64,000 bases of DNA, taken from the NCBI RefSeq assembly GCF_013314535.1, contig NZ_JABUAE010000005.1:62001-126000 (forward strand), in the 5' to 3' direction. Position 1 is the first letter of the stretch; the number at the start of each line of letters is the position of its first letter. Below are positions 44,196-52,263 of this stretch, in pieces. The notes below the pieces were generated by a model, which did not search any database, was not told the DNA's origin, and saw only the letters and a list, made by a program, of their open reading frames with translations. Source of the stretch: Bacillus sp. Xin1 (GTDB taxonomy: Bacteria > Bacillota > Bacilli > Bacillales > Bacillaceae_G). A program made the position numbers and the translations under genes.

Positions 44196-45196
44196 TTGCT
44201 GAGCCCTCTCTTACGTGCGATATAGATAAAGAATGGTGCACCAATAAATGCTGTCATAACCCCTACTGGTACTTCTTGTGGCATGATCACGTATCTCGCT
44301 CCAATATCTGCAAGAAGTAATAATATAGCACCTAACAACCCACTATACGGTACCCTCCAGCGATGATCTACACCAACAAGTGCTCTTGCAAAATGAGGTA
44401 TAATAATCCCCACAAATCCAATTGGACCAGCAACCGCAACCGAGCCACCTGACAGTAATACAATAATGAGTAACACTAGTGATTTCATCAAAACGGTTCT
44501 TTGCCCTAATCCTTTTGCAACGTCTTCTCCCATCATTAATGTATTTACTTTCCCTGCCATTAAAAGAGACGCAATCCATCCTATTAATAAGTAGGGGAAT
44601 ACAGATTGCAGTATTTCTAACTTTCTTCCTTGAACAGAACCTGCTAACCAAAATAGTACTTCTTCTAATGCTTGCTCGTTTAATATGAGCAGACCTTGTG
44701 TTAAGGATGAGAATAAAGCACTAATTGCTACCCCTGCCAAGGTTAATTTGAGAGGAGTTGTCCCTTCTTTTCCTAAAGAGCTAGAAGCAAATACAAGTGC
44801 TGCAGCAACTGCTGCGCCTAAAAAAGCGATCCACGTAAACGCTGATAAAGATGAAATCGAAAAAACAACAATGGCTACAACAATGAAAAAGGCAGCACCT
44901 GAGTTTAATCCGATAAAATCTGGGGCAGCAAGCGGATTTTTTGTTAAAGTTTGCATAAAGCAACCAGCGATGGCTAAACTAGCACCGACACTAGCAGCAA
45001 TAAGTGCACGTGGTAAACGTACATTTTGAATAATAATATGTTCATTCGAACCATCAAAATGGAAAAAAGCATCCAACGCTAATTTCCCACTTGTATTTGT
45101 ATATCCAAAAATAATACTTCCCCAAATACAAGCAATAACTGCAATGATTCCAACAAATAATCCAACCCATCTTGCCTGATTTGTTTTTAATAACAT
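44192..45196 (-). CDS. iron-siderophore ABC transporter permease (FecCD family)
   Basis: A 334-aa FecCD-type permease, paralogue of the next gene: VRLPRALIAASVGASLAIAGCFMQTLTKNPLAAPDFIGLNSGA near 50 and FVGIIIPHFARALVG as the coupling region. The start is ATG 45196 with AAGGAGA 8 nt upstream; a TTG six codons earlier would translate over that site. First gene of a three-gene minus-strand operon divergent from the binding protein, with Fur boxes between. Confidence 0.9.
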   Translation of the reverse strand: MLLKTNQARWVGLFVGIIAVIACIWGSIIFGYTNTSGKLALDAFFHFDGSNEHIIIQNVRLPRALIAASVGASLAIAGCFMQTLTKNPLAAPDFIGLNSGAAFFIVVAIVVFSISSLSAFTWIAFLGAAVAAALVFASSSLGKEGTTPLKLTLAGVAISALFSSLTQGLLILNEQALEEVLFWLAGSVQGRKLEILQSVFPYLLIGWIASLLMAGKVNTLMMGEDVAKGLGQRTVLMKSLVLLIIVLLSGGSVAVAGPIGFVGIIIPHFARALVGVDHRWRVPYSGLLGAILLLLADIGARYVIMPQEVPVGVMTAFIGAPFFIYIARKRGLSK

Positions 45197-45257
45197 GCAG
45201 CGTTTCTCCTTCAATGTATAATGATACGTTGTTAGTGTATTGCAACTTAATTTACGT

Positions 45258-45323
45258 TGTCAATGATAATAATTATTAATGTCAATTATTACTATTGACA
45301 TTACATTTTTAAAACCGTATTAT
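45258..45323. promoter_or_regulatory. divergent promoters of the siderophore transporter genes
   Basis: Plus strand: TTGACA (45295-45300), 17-bp spacer, TATTAT (45318-45323) for the binding protein gene. Minus strand: TTGACA (45263-45258) with a TACACT -10 at 18 bp towards the permease genes. A GTCAAT/ATTGAC inverted repeat (45281-45299) lies between them. Confidence 0.65.
45264..45278. promoter_or_regulatory. Fur box 1
   Basis: TGATAATAATTATTA matches the 7-1-7 Fur consensus TGATAATNATTATCA at 14 of 15 positions, next to the minus-strand -35. Confidence 0.75.
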
Positions 45324-45335
45324 CAATTTCGACAT

Positions 45336-45350
45336 TGAAAATTATTCTCA
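45336..45350. promoter_or_regulatory. Fur box 2
   Basis: TGAAAATTATTCTCA matches the Fur consensus at 13 of 15 positions and lies at the transcription start of the binding protein gene. Confidence 0.75.
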
Positions 45351-45369
45351 ATATATAGGGGGATACATA

Positions 45370-46338
45370 ATGAATTTCATCAAACAAAAATCATTTGTAT
45401 TATTTGTATTTGTGTTATCATTTTCACTTCTTTTAGGGGCATGTGGTAAATCTGATAACAAGGCTGAGGAGCCTAAAAAAGAAGAAAAGAAAGAAATGGT
45501 TACTGTAGAACATGCAATGGGTAAAACGGAAGTTCCTGCAAATCCAAAGCGTGTTGTTATTTTAACAAATGAAGGAGCAGAAGCTTTACTTACTCTTGGT
45601 GTTACACCAGTTGGTGCTGTAAATCCACCTACTAGCGACTCATGGTATCCACATATGAAAGATAAAATGAAGGATGTAAAATCTGTCGGTAACGAAAGTC
45701 AAGTCAACGTCGAAGCAATTGCTGCTTTAAAACCTGATTTAATTATCGGTAATAAAATGCGTCAAGAAAAAGTGTACGAGCAGCTAAATGGTATCGCTCC
45801 TACTGTCTTTGCAGAAACATTACGTGGTGAATGGAAAGATAACTTTAAATTTTATGCAAAAGCATTGAATAAAGATAAAGAAGGTCAAAAAGTATTAGCT
45901 GATTACGACAAACGTATCAAAGACTTAAAAGGAAAACTTGGAGATAAAGTAAATCAAGAAATTTCTATGGTACGCTTTATGCCTGGTGATGTTCGTATTT
46001 ATCATGGAGATACATTCTCTGGGGTTATTTTAAAAGAACTTGGTTTCAAACGTCCTGGTGATCAAAACAAAAATGACTTTGCAGAGCGTAACGTATCTAA
46101 AGAGCGTATCCCTGCAATGGATGGCGATATCATCTTCTACTTCACTTACAATCAAGGAAATGAGAAAAAGGGTTCTGAATTAGAGAAAGAATATATCAAT
46201 GATCCTCTATTCAAAAACTTAAATGCTTCCAAAAACGGTAAAGTATATCAAGTTGACGATGTAATCTGGAATACAGCTGGTGGTGTAATGGCTGCAAACT
46301 TAATGCTAGATGACATTGAAAAACGTTTTACAAAATAA
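45370..46338 (+). CDS. iron-siderophore-binding lipoprotein
   Basis: A 322-aa class III binding protein (FeuA/FhuD/YfmC group). Lipobox LGAC (Cys25), Lys/Glu-rich linker, then the BtuF-like fold: KRVVILTNEGAEALLTLGVTPVGAV, VNVEAIAALKPDLIIGNKM, and the C-terminal lobe ending GKVYQVDDVIWNTAGGVMAANLMLDDI. It captures ferric siderophore or ferric citrate at the cell surface for the permeases encoded divergently. Expression is under a consensus promoter overlaid by a Fur box, so it should rise under iron limitation. Ligand unknown; citrate- and petrobactin-type systems are both candidates. Confidence 0.9.
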   Translation: MNFIKQKSFVLFVFVLSFSLLLGACGKSDNKAEEPKKEEKKEMVTVEHAMGKTEVPANPKRVVILTNEGAEALLTLGVTPVGAVNPPTSDSWYPHMKDKMKDVKSVGNESQVNVEAIAALKPDLIIGNKMRQEKVYEQLNGIAPTVFAETLRGEWKDNFKFYAKALNKDKEGQKVLADYDKRIKDLKGKLGDKVNQEISMVRFMPGDVRIYHGDTFSGVILKELGFKRPGDQNKNDFAERNVSKERIPAMDGDIIFYFTYNQGNEKKGSELEKEYINDPLFKNLNASKNGKVYQVDDVIWNTAGGVMAANLMLDDIEKRFTK

Positions 46339-46346
46339 TACTTTTC

Positions 46347-46382
46347 TAAAACAGCTTCCCTTTCGGAAGCTGTTTTTATTTC
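46347..46382 (+). terminator. terminator of the siderophore-binding protein gene
   Basis: AACAGCTTCC / GGAAGCTGTT with 5-nt loop, then T-run. Confidence 0.88.
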
Positions 46383-46720
46383 ACCTTTACGAAAGTGTCA
46401 CATTATTTCATTTTGTATTTTTATTCCCTATATGTTATATTATAAAAGTAAATAAAATGTATTTTCTATATACCAGAAAAATTTTTATAATCTAAATTTT
46501 CTGATTTATCATTATTTTAGTTTCTTTTTGAACTTCAAATACTACATTTGAAAACGCTTATTATTAATTTTTCAGGGTAAAATACAGTAACAGATAAACA
46601 CTCAATAGATTATTTAAGAAATTTTCTTGCTATTCCCATATAATTCTATTGACTTCTAAATATTTTGTAAATTAAAATGATTACATAAATATCCGTTATA
46701 CAGGATTAGGGGGAAACAAT
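46383..46720. other. AT-rich upstream region of dtpT
   Basis: No gene. A cre-like TGAAAACGCTTATT (46551-46564; last two bases off) and a weak CodY-like AATTTTCTGATTTAT (46496-46510; 11 of 15) are the only candidate sites seen. Confidence 0.35.
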
Positions 46721-48112
46721 ATGGATGCAGCTTTAAAAGTAGAAAAAGCTGGAGGGCAACAATCACCAAAAAAACATCCACCTGGATTATATTTGTTGTT
46801 CTTAACAGAAATGTGGGAAAGATTTAGTTATTACGGAATGCGTGGTCTTTTAGTTCTTTATTTAACAACAACTGTTGTAAGTGGAGGACTTGGATTTGAT
46901 AAGGCTTTCGCAGTGCAATTATACGGAATTTTCACAGCTTTAGTATATTTCACACCGATTATTGGTGGATGGTTAACTGACCACTTTATTACAAGACGTC
47001 ATGCAATTACTCTTGGCGGTATTATCATGGCACTTGGTAACTTTGTACTATTTTCAATGAATACAAAAACTGGACTCTTTTTAGGATTAACACTCTTAGT
47101 TATTGGTAATGGATTCTTTAAACCAAATATTTCTACACTTTTAGGTGAACTGTATGGCGAAAATGATTCACGTCGTGACAGTGCTTTCACAATCTTTTAC
47201 ATGGGTATCAACGTAGGAGCTTTCTTTGCACCACTTATTTGTGGTTTCCTAGCAGAAGATTTCTTTAAAACAAGCGTTGATGGCGTTATGGTTATGGGTT
47301 ATAAATACGGGTTCCTTGCAGCTTGTATCGGTATGATTATCGGACAGATTTTCTTTAACCTATTAGCTCCTCGTTACCTTGGTAAAGCAGGAACAACAGT
47401 TGTAGGTAAAAAATCAAAAGACAAAAACGCAACAGTAATTGAGAAAAAACCTTTAACAAAACAAGAAAAGAACCGTACTTGGGCAATCGTTATTTTAACT
47501 TGCTTCGTAGTTTTCTTCTGGGCAGGTTTTGAACAAGCCGGTAGTTCCTTAACACTATATACAAACACTTTTGTTGATCGCACAATTTTCGGATGGGAAG
47601 TTCCAACATCTTGGTTCCAATCTGTTAACCCAGCGTTTATCGTACTATTCGCACCATTTGTATCTATGTTATGGATAAAACTATCTAAAACAAAAAATGG
47701 TGACTTAAAAGTTCCAACAAAAATGGCACTTGGTATGATTTTACTAGGAATTGGCTATCTTGTTTTAACCTTAGCTGTTCTGAAAACTGGTAGCGACGAA
47801 GCAAATATTGCTACGAAAGCAAACTTATTATTCATCGTCTTCACATACATGTTCCATACAATTGGTGAATTATTCTTATCACCAATCGGTCTATCAATGG
47901 TAAGTGCAATTGCTCCTGTAAAATTAGCATCTCTATTAATGGGAGTATGGTTAGCAGGTTCTGGTATGGCGAACTATTTAGCTGGTGCACTAGCTGCTTT
48001 CACACAATCTTTAGGATATCTGGAAGTATTCGCAAGTATTGGTATTATCGTAATTGTACTTGGTCTAGTACTCCTTATGTTCTCTAAGAAAATTGCACGT
48101 ATGATGGAATAA
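46721..48112 (+). CDS. dtpT: proton-dependent di-/tripeptide transporter (POT/PTR2 family)
   Basis: A 463-aa POT transporter with 12-14 helices. Signatures: FLTEMWERFSYYGMRGLLVLYL (helix 1 ExxERFxYY), GGWLTDHFITRRHAI, and FYMGINVGAFFAPLICGFLAE (PTR2 signature). It imports small peptides with protons. The N-terminal 20 residues are hydrophilic. GGGGG precedes the ATG. A strong bidirectional terminator follows, shared with sspH. Peptide import fits the proteolysis functions elsewhere in the window. Confidence 0.92.
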   Translation: MDAALKVEKAGGQQSPKKHPPGLYLLFLTEMWERFSYYGMRGLLVLYLTTTVVSGGLGFDKAFAVQLYGIFTALVYFTPIIGGWLTDHFITRRHAITLGGIIMALGNFVLFSMNTKTGLFLGLTLLVIGNGFFKPNISTLLGELYGENDSRRDSAFTIFYMGINVGAFFAPLICGFLAEDFFKTSVDGVMVMGYKYGFLAACIGMIIGQIFFNLLAPRYLGKAGTTVVGKKSKDKNATVIEKKPLTKQEKNRTWAIVILTCFVVFFWAGFEQAGSSLTLYTNTFVDRTIFGWEVPTSWFQSVNPAFIVLFAPFVSMLWIKLSKTKNGDLKVPTKMALGMILLGIGYLVLTLAVLKTGSDEANIATKANLLFIVFTYMFHTIGELFLSPIGLSMVSAIAPVKLASLLMGVWLAGSGMANYLAGALAAFTQSLGYLEVFASIGIIVIVLGLVLLMFSKKIARMME

Positions 48113-48122
48113 TTAAATCAAT

Positions 48123-48159
48123 AAAAAGAGAGTCTCTCGTATGTGAGAGACTCTCTTTT
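48123..48159. terminator. bidirectional terminator between dtpT and sspH
   Basis: AAAAGAGAGTCTCTC / GAGAGACTCTCTTTT, 15-bp stem. Confidence 0.9.
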
Positions 48160-48337
48160 ATTTCTCTTCTAACGCTGTAACATCCACTTGCACTGTTTCA
48201 TGTGGTGTTTTCACATCATGTACATTCGCAACTCCACTTCCCTCATCACAGCTTTCAATCCATACTGGTACACCTTGATACGTAACATCAATTCTGCTTG
48301 AAGACGACAAAATTTGTTTTACACGCTTTACATCCAT
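48158..48337 (-). CDS. sspH: small acid-soluble spore protein, H-type
   Basis: A 59-aa reading frame beginning [20 protein letters not shown] and continuing [14 protein letters not shown] to a VDVTALEEK end, which is the SASP-H family. GGAGGA sits 6-8 nt before the ATG. SASP-H proteins are forespore-specific minor spore proteins that bind DNA or occupy the core. A single Cys (CDE) is present, usual for the cereus-group form. The stop codon overlaps the shared terminator with dtpT. It marks the organism as an endospore former. Confidence 0.92.
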   Translation of the reverse strand: MDVKRVKQILSSSSRIDVTYQGVPVWIESCDEGSGVANVHDVKTPHETVQVDVTALEEK

Positions 48338-48403
48338 TATTTATTCCTCCTTCTATTCATTACACTTCCTAGCTTTCCATATTTTCAAAACTCTATTCCA
48401 TTA

Positions 48404-48434
48404 AAAAATCCGTGTATTTCTACACGGATTTTTC
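48404..48434 (-). terminator. terminator of the ArsR-type regulator gene
   Basis: AAAATCCGTGTA / TACACGGATTTT with 4-nt loop. Confidence 0.88.
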
Positions 48435-48449
48435 CATAATATTCAAATT

Positions 48450-48737
48450 TTACGAAAATAATGTTTTTACAACTTCACTTACTTTCTCATTATGCACTTG
48501 ATAATATACTTCTAAGCCACGTCTTTCAAAACGAACAACTTTATTTTGCTTTAATTTCGTTAAATGCTGTGAAACAGTTGATTGCGGAATTTCTAATACT
48601 TCCTGCAATTGTGTTACGTTACAAGTTCCACGCTCCATCAACTCCATTACTAGGCGAAGACGAAGTGGGTGAGCTAACGCTCGTAGCATTTGTACATCCT
48701 CTTCTGAAATACGACAATCAAATTGATTTTGATTCAT
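48450..48737 (-). CDS. ArsR-family winged-helix regulator (PagR-like)
   Basis: A 95-aa one-domain regulator. The fold is ISEEDVQMLRALAHPLRLRLVMELMERGTCNVTQLQEVLEIPQSTVSQHLTKLKQNKVVRFERRGLEVYY. The recognition helix IPQSTVSQHLTKLK and the LRLRLVMEL/GLEVYY pattern are like PagR of pXO1. No metal-binding ELCV(C/G)D box is present, only a lone Cys in TCNVTQ, so it may respond to redox state or another signal. Four TTTATCAAC-type half sites lie in the upstream region (48821-48977), likely operators. Confidence 0.88.
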   Translation of the reverse strand: MNQNQFDCRISEEDVQMLRALAHPLRLRLVMELMERGTCNVTQLQEVLEIPQSTVSQHLTKLKQNKVVRFERRGLEVYYQVHNEKVSEVVKTLFS

Positions 48738-48820
48738 AAAGTTCCCCTCATTTTTTCATTTTTATTTTCTCTTTATTTATCTTTATATATTTGTTTTTAT
48801 ATTTCCTGTTACGACACAAC

Positions 48821-48977
48821 TTTATCAACCTAAAATAAAAAAATTATTTCCTCCTTTTATCAACATACAATTAAGGGCAAAAATACCTGTTGATTTTGAA
48901 TATTATACTACACCGTTTAGTAAAAAAGCAAAACATACAGATAGGAATACTTTGCTTCTAAATGTTGATTTATCAAC
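48821..48977. promoter_or_regulatory. cluster of GTTGAT(A/T)AA half-sites, likely ArsR-type operators
   Basis: TTTATCAAC occurs at 48821-48829 and 48856-48864, GTTGATTTT at 48889-48897, and a perfect palindrome GTTGATTTATCAAC at 48964-48977. The cluster is in the 379-bp gap between the regulator gene and the TlpA-like gene transcribed away from it. Confidence 0.55.
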
Positions 48978-49116
48978 CTTTTTGTTATATTTCGCCCCCC
49001 CATAATCCTCTCGTAATAATATTGTAAGATATTGTTCTTACATGATATATCACTGTAATCTTTTTTAATGATTTGACCTATAAAAATCACTTTGTTACGA
49101 TGAGAGGAGTGAAATT

Positions 49117-49680
49117 TTGGTAAAGGGAGGAATTATTATTAAAAAATGGCTAATAATATGCTTCATTAGTATTGCACTTGGTTATACAATTATCCAAAAC
49201 TTTCTATTAAAAGATAAAGAAGAACAAAAATCCCAAACAGAAAATATCACAATTGGAACAGAGCTTGGTAATGTCGCTCCTAATTTCCTCTTACAAACAG
49301 TCGATGGAAAAGAAGTACATCTCACAGATTATAAAGGAAAAAAAATATTATTAAATTTTTGGGCCAGTTGGTGCGGTCCGTGTAAAATAGAAATGCCGGA
49401 CATGGAAAAATTCTATATAGATATGAAGGGAAAAGGTATTGAGGTTATCGCTATAAATGCAACTGCTAGTGAAAAAAGTCCAGATCATGTAAAACAATTT
49501 CTCCAAGAAAACAAATATACTTTTCCCGTTCTATTCGATATACAAGGACAAGCAAACGCAACATATCAAATCATGAGCATCCCTACCTCCTTCATTCTTG
49601 ATGAAAAAGGCATCATTCACTTTAAACATGTAGGACCAATGACATATGAAAATATGGTCAAGTATATGGACAGTTTATAA
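49117..49680 (+). CDS. membrane-anchored thioredoxin-like protein (TlpA/ResA family)
   Basis: A 187-aa (or 180-aa) thiol-disulfide protein with an N-terminal membrane anchor (KKWLIICFISIALGYTIIQNFLL) and a thioredoxin fold facing outside. Active site WASWCGPC near residue 90, with cis-Pro in MSIPTSFIL. ResA-like proteins reduce cysteine pairs in exported or apocytochrome proteins. Two starts are possible: TTG 49117, 7 nt after GAGGAG, or AUU 49138, 7 nt after AAAGGGAGG. It is divergent from an ArsR-type regulator with clustered operators, so redox control is plausible. Confidence 0.85.
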   Translation: MVKGGIIIKKWLIICFISIALGYTIIQNFLLKDKEEQKSQTENITIGTELGNVAPNFLLQTVDGKEVHLTDYKGKKILLNFWASWCGPCKIEMPDMEKFYIDMKGKGIEVIAINATASEKSPDHVKQFLQENKYTFPVLFDIQGQANATYQIMSIPTSFILDEKGIIHFKHVGPMTYENMVKYMDSL

Positions 49681-49790
49681 ATCGCTGCTATGAAGACAAC
49701 GAGAACCTACATTTTTCTTTCTCTATTTTAACTTGGCAGTGACGGGAAAATGTTCTAGCCGGATCCTCTCTCCCACCTAAATAGAATGAG
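49681..49790 (+). repeat. second copy of the non-bcr1 repeat family
   Basis: Shares CTGCTATGAA, TTTTAACTTGGCA and GGATCCTCTCTCCCACC with 10586-10700. No gene lies in 49681-50023; the rest is the terminator, promoter and Rex sites listed separately. Confidence 0.65.
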
Positions 49791-49803
49791 TTTGTTTCTT
49801 ATA

Positions 49804-49838
49804 TAGGAATCGTGTACTTTCTATACACGATTCTTCTT
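49804..49838 (+). terminator. terminator in front of the lctP promoter
   Basis: AGGAATCGTGTA / TACACGATTCTT with a T-rich tail, ending transcription from the TlpA-like gene. Confidence 0.7.
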
Positions 49839-49914
49839 TTTGTCCAGTTTATGAACAAAATGTAGCGGAATTTTTACAGTTAACACTATTATGGAATAAT
49901 TATACTTTTTTACG

Positions 49915-49943
49915 TTGACAATAGTGTTGAGCAGGGATATACT
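49915..49943 (+). promoter_or_regulatory. lctP promoter
   Basis: TTGACA (49915-49920), 17-bp spacer, TATACT (49938-49943), essentially consensus sigma-A. Confidence 0.8.
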
Positions 49944-49959
49944 TAGCAATGTAAGTTAA

Positions 49960-49977
49960 TTGTGAATAATTTCACAA
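49960..49977. promoter_or_regulatory. Rex operator 1 upstream of lctP
   Basis: TTGTGAATAATTTCACAA is an exact match to the Rex box TTGTGAA-N4-TTCACAA and lies just after the predicted transcription start. Confidence 0.85.
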
Positions 49978-49981
49978 ATAA

Positions 49982-49997
49982 TGTGAATATCTTCACA
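49982..49997. promoter_or_regulatory. Rex operator 2 upstream of lctP
   Basis: TGTGAATATCTTCACA, centred 21 bp (two helical turns) from operator 1. Confidence 0.8.
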
Positions 49998-50023
49998 TAT
50001 TATAGATAGGAGTTGTCATTATT

Positions 50024-51646
50024 ATGGGTAATTGGACACAAATTTATGATCCGTTAAACAACATTTGGTTATCAGCACTTGTCGCTGCTCTTCCAATCTT
50101 ATTCTTTGTCCTTTGTTTAACAGTATTTAAGATCAAAGGATATTTATCAGGGCTTTACAGCGTAATTTTAGCAATCATTCTTTCCATATTTGTTTACAAA
50201 ATGCCTGCAACTATGGCAGTATCATCCGCTGCATTTGGAGTAGCAGCTGGTTTTTATCCAATTTGTACAATCGTTATTGCAGCCATTTTTCTTTACAAAT
50301 TAACAGTAAAAACTGAGCAATTTAACGTTATTCGTGACAGCATTTCCAGTATTACAAGCGACCGTCGTCTTCAAGTCTTATTAATTGCTTATTCATTCGG
50401 TGCTTTCTTAGAAGGTGCAGCTGGTTTTGGTGTACCAGTTGCAATTACAGCCGCATTACTTGTAGGTATGGGATTTGATCCATTAAAAGCAGCAGGTATT
50501 TGTTTAGTTGCAAATATTGCTGGTGGTGCAATGGGGGCAATGGGTATTCCTGTTACAGTACCTGCTCAATTAACACAAATGGATGCATTAACTGTTGGTC
50601 GTCAGACTGTAACATTATTACCTTTCATTAGTTTTGTATTACCATTCTTACTTGTTGCAATGGTAGATGGTCTTAAAGGTATTAAAGAGACTTGGCAAGG
50701 TATCCTTGTAAGTGGTGGTTCATTTGCCATTACACAATTTGTTGTAACATATTTCCTTGGTGCTGAATTAACTGATATTTTCGCAGCTGTTGTCAGCATG
50801 GTTGCATTAGCTTTATTCTTACGTGTATGGCAACCAAAATCTTCAGATCAATCTAGCTCTGGAAAAGTTGAAAAACATAGTTACACAATGAAACAAATTT
50901 TATATGCTTGGTCACCATTTGCTTTCTTAACTGCATTCGTAACAATTTTCAATCTAAAAGCAATTAAAGGTTTATTCGCTCCAGATGGTGCATTAGGAAG
51001 CTTAGTATGGAATATTCAAGTTCCTGGTTTACACAACCATGTTATTAAAACAACACCAATTGTAAATGCAGATACACCATTTGCAGCAATCTTCAAACTA
51101 GATGTATTTTCATCTACAACTACTGCAATTGTATTAGCAATTATCGTATCCCTACTTGTATATCGTGCAAAAGGTCAAATGATTAAAGAATTAACTATTG
51201 AAACATTAAAAGAACTAAAAACTCCAATTTATACAATTTGTAGTGTAATTGCATTAGCATATGTAACAAACTATTCTGGTATGTCTTCTACTCTTGGACT
51301 AGCTTTATCATCTACAGGTGATGCTTTCCCAGTCTTATCTCCAATCTTAGGTTGGATCGGCGTATTCTTAACTGGCTCAGTAGTATCAAGCGGTTCATTA
51401 TTCGCACCACTTCAAGCAGTAACAGCCGACCAATTAGACATCGTGCCATCTACACTTGTTGCATTAAACGTAGTCGGCGGTACAATGGCAAAAATGGTTT
51501 CACCACAATCCGTAGCAGTTGCGTGTGCAGCAGTTGGACTAGTTGGTAAAGAATCTGCTCTATTTAAAACAGCAATGAAATATAGCTTAATCTTCTTAGC
51601 AATCATTAGCTTACTTCAACTTAACGCTGTGTTTAATATCTTTTAA
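50024..51646 (+). CDS. lctP: L-lactate permease
   Basis: A 540-aa LctP-family transporter with about 13 helices exchanging lactate across the membrane. Marks: AYSFGAFLEGAAGFGVPVAITAALLVGMGFDP near 130 and SSGSLFAPLQAVTADQL near 455. AGGAG precedes the ATG. Two Rex boxes overlie the 5' untranslated region below a consensus promoter, so the gene should be repressed by Rex while NADH is low and induced when NADH builds up under oxygen limitation. A bidirectional terminator follows. Confidence 0.93.
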   Translation: MGNWTQIYDPLNNIWLSALVAALPILFFVLCLTVFKIKGYLSGLYSVILAIILSIFVYKMPATMAVSSAAFGVAAGFYPICTIVIAAIFLYKLTVKTEQFNVIRDSISSITSDRRLQVLLIAYSFGAFLEGAAGFGVPVAITAALLVGMGFDPLKAAGICLVANIAGGAMGAMGIPVTVPAQLTQMDALTVGRQTVTLLPFISFVLPFLLVAMVDGLKGIKETWQGILVSGGSFAITQFVVTYFLGAELTDIFAAVVSMVALALFLRVWQPKSSDQSSSGKVEKHSYTMKQILYAWSPFAFLTAFVTIFNLKAIKGLFAPDGALGSLVWNIQVPGLHNHVIKTTPIVNADTPFAAIFKLDVFSSTTTAIVLAIIVSLLVYRAKGQMIKELTIETLKELKTPIYTICSVIALAYVTNYSGMSSTLGLALSSTGDAFPVLSPILGWIGVFLTGSVVSSGSLFAPLQAVTADQLDIVPSTLVALNVVGGTMAKMVSPQSVAVACAAVGLVGKESALFKTAMKYSLIFLAIISLLQLNAVFNIF

Positions 51647-51650
51647 AATA

Positions 51651-51684
51651 TAAAGGCTGATGACTCGTTCATCAGCCTTTATTT
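51651..51684. terminator. bidirectional terminator between lctP and a VOC gene
   Basis: TAAAGGCTGATGA / TCATCAGCCTTTA with a 5-nt loop. Confidence 0.9.
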
Positions 51685-52128
51685 CTTTTTTCTCTTTAAC
51701 CATTCACTCAGATATAGTACTTCACTAGTTCCAATTGATTCTTCATCTAACCTTGCGTTAAACTCTAAACTATTTCCATCTAAATCATAAAAATAAACAG
51801 CCGCCGATGGCATCCAATCATGTACAATTGGCTCAATTGGTTCTTTTTTAAAGCTTTTTCTTAGTTTTATCCCTCTTTCTTGTAACCACTCATTTGCCCT
51901 TTTTAAATCTTCTAACGTTACTCCAAAAGCAAAATGATTTGTTCTTATCTTTTCTCCCTCTGCAACTTCCCATACTCCTAACATTTGTTTCTCTTCTCCC
52001 ACATAGAAAAATGCACATCTTCTTTCTTCTATTTTATGTGCAAGAACAATTCCTAATCCTTCATAAAATTCAATTGATTTTTCTAACTGCTTAACCTGCA
52101 CATGCGTTTCATAAATAGATTGAATCAT
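51679..52128 (-). CDS. VOC/glyoxalase-like dioxygenase-fold protein
   Basis: A 149-aa vicinal oxygen chelate protein: YETHVQVKQLEKSIEFYEGLGIVLAHKIEERRCAFFYVG with the first metal-ligand His (THV), NHFAFGVTLEDL with another, and VYFYDLDGNSLEFNARL with Glu. It resembles fosfomycin-resistance-like VOC proteins of unknown substrate. The start is ATG 52128 behind AAAGGGGG; a 39-codon longer frame has no ribosome binding site and would read through the perfect palindrome at 52141-52170. Confidence 0.82.
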   Translation of the reverse strand: MIQSIYETHVQVKQLEKSIEFYEGLGIVLAHKIEERRCAFFYVGEEKQMLGVWEVAEGEKIRTNHFAFGVTLEDLKRANEWLQERGIKLRKSFKKEPIEPIVHDWMPSAAVYFYDLDGNSLEFNARLDEESIGTSEVLYLSEWLKRKKK

Positions 52129-52140
52129 TTTTCTCCCCCT

Positions 52141-52170
52141 TTTATAATGAAGGCTTTCCTTCATTATAAA
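52141..52170. promoter_or_regulatory. perfect 13-bp inverted repeat upstream of the VOC gene
   Basis: TTTATAATGAAGG (52141-52153), a 4-nt loop and CCTTCATTATAAA (52158-52170) lie immediately upstream of the ribosome binding site of the VOC gene. Likely an operator or 5'UTR hairpin; no T-run, so not a terminator. Confidence 0.6.
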
Positions 52171-52227
52171 AAGCTTCTCACTTTTAACCATCATGAATAA
52201 GGATGAGAATACATCATACTTTTGTAT

Positions 52228-52263
52228 GAAAAAATCCCGATACACAGAGTATCAGGATTTTTT
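52228..52263 (-). terminator. terminator of aspA
   Basis: AAAAATCCCGATA / TATCAGGATTTTT with 7-nt loop, T-run on the minus strand. Confidence 0.8.
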
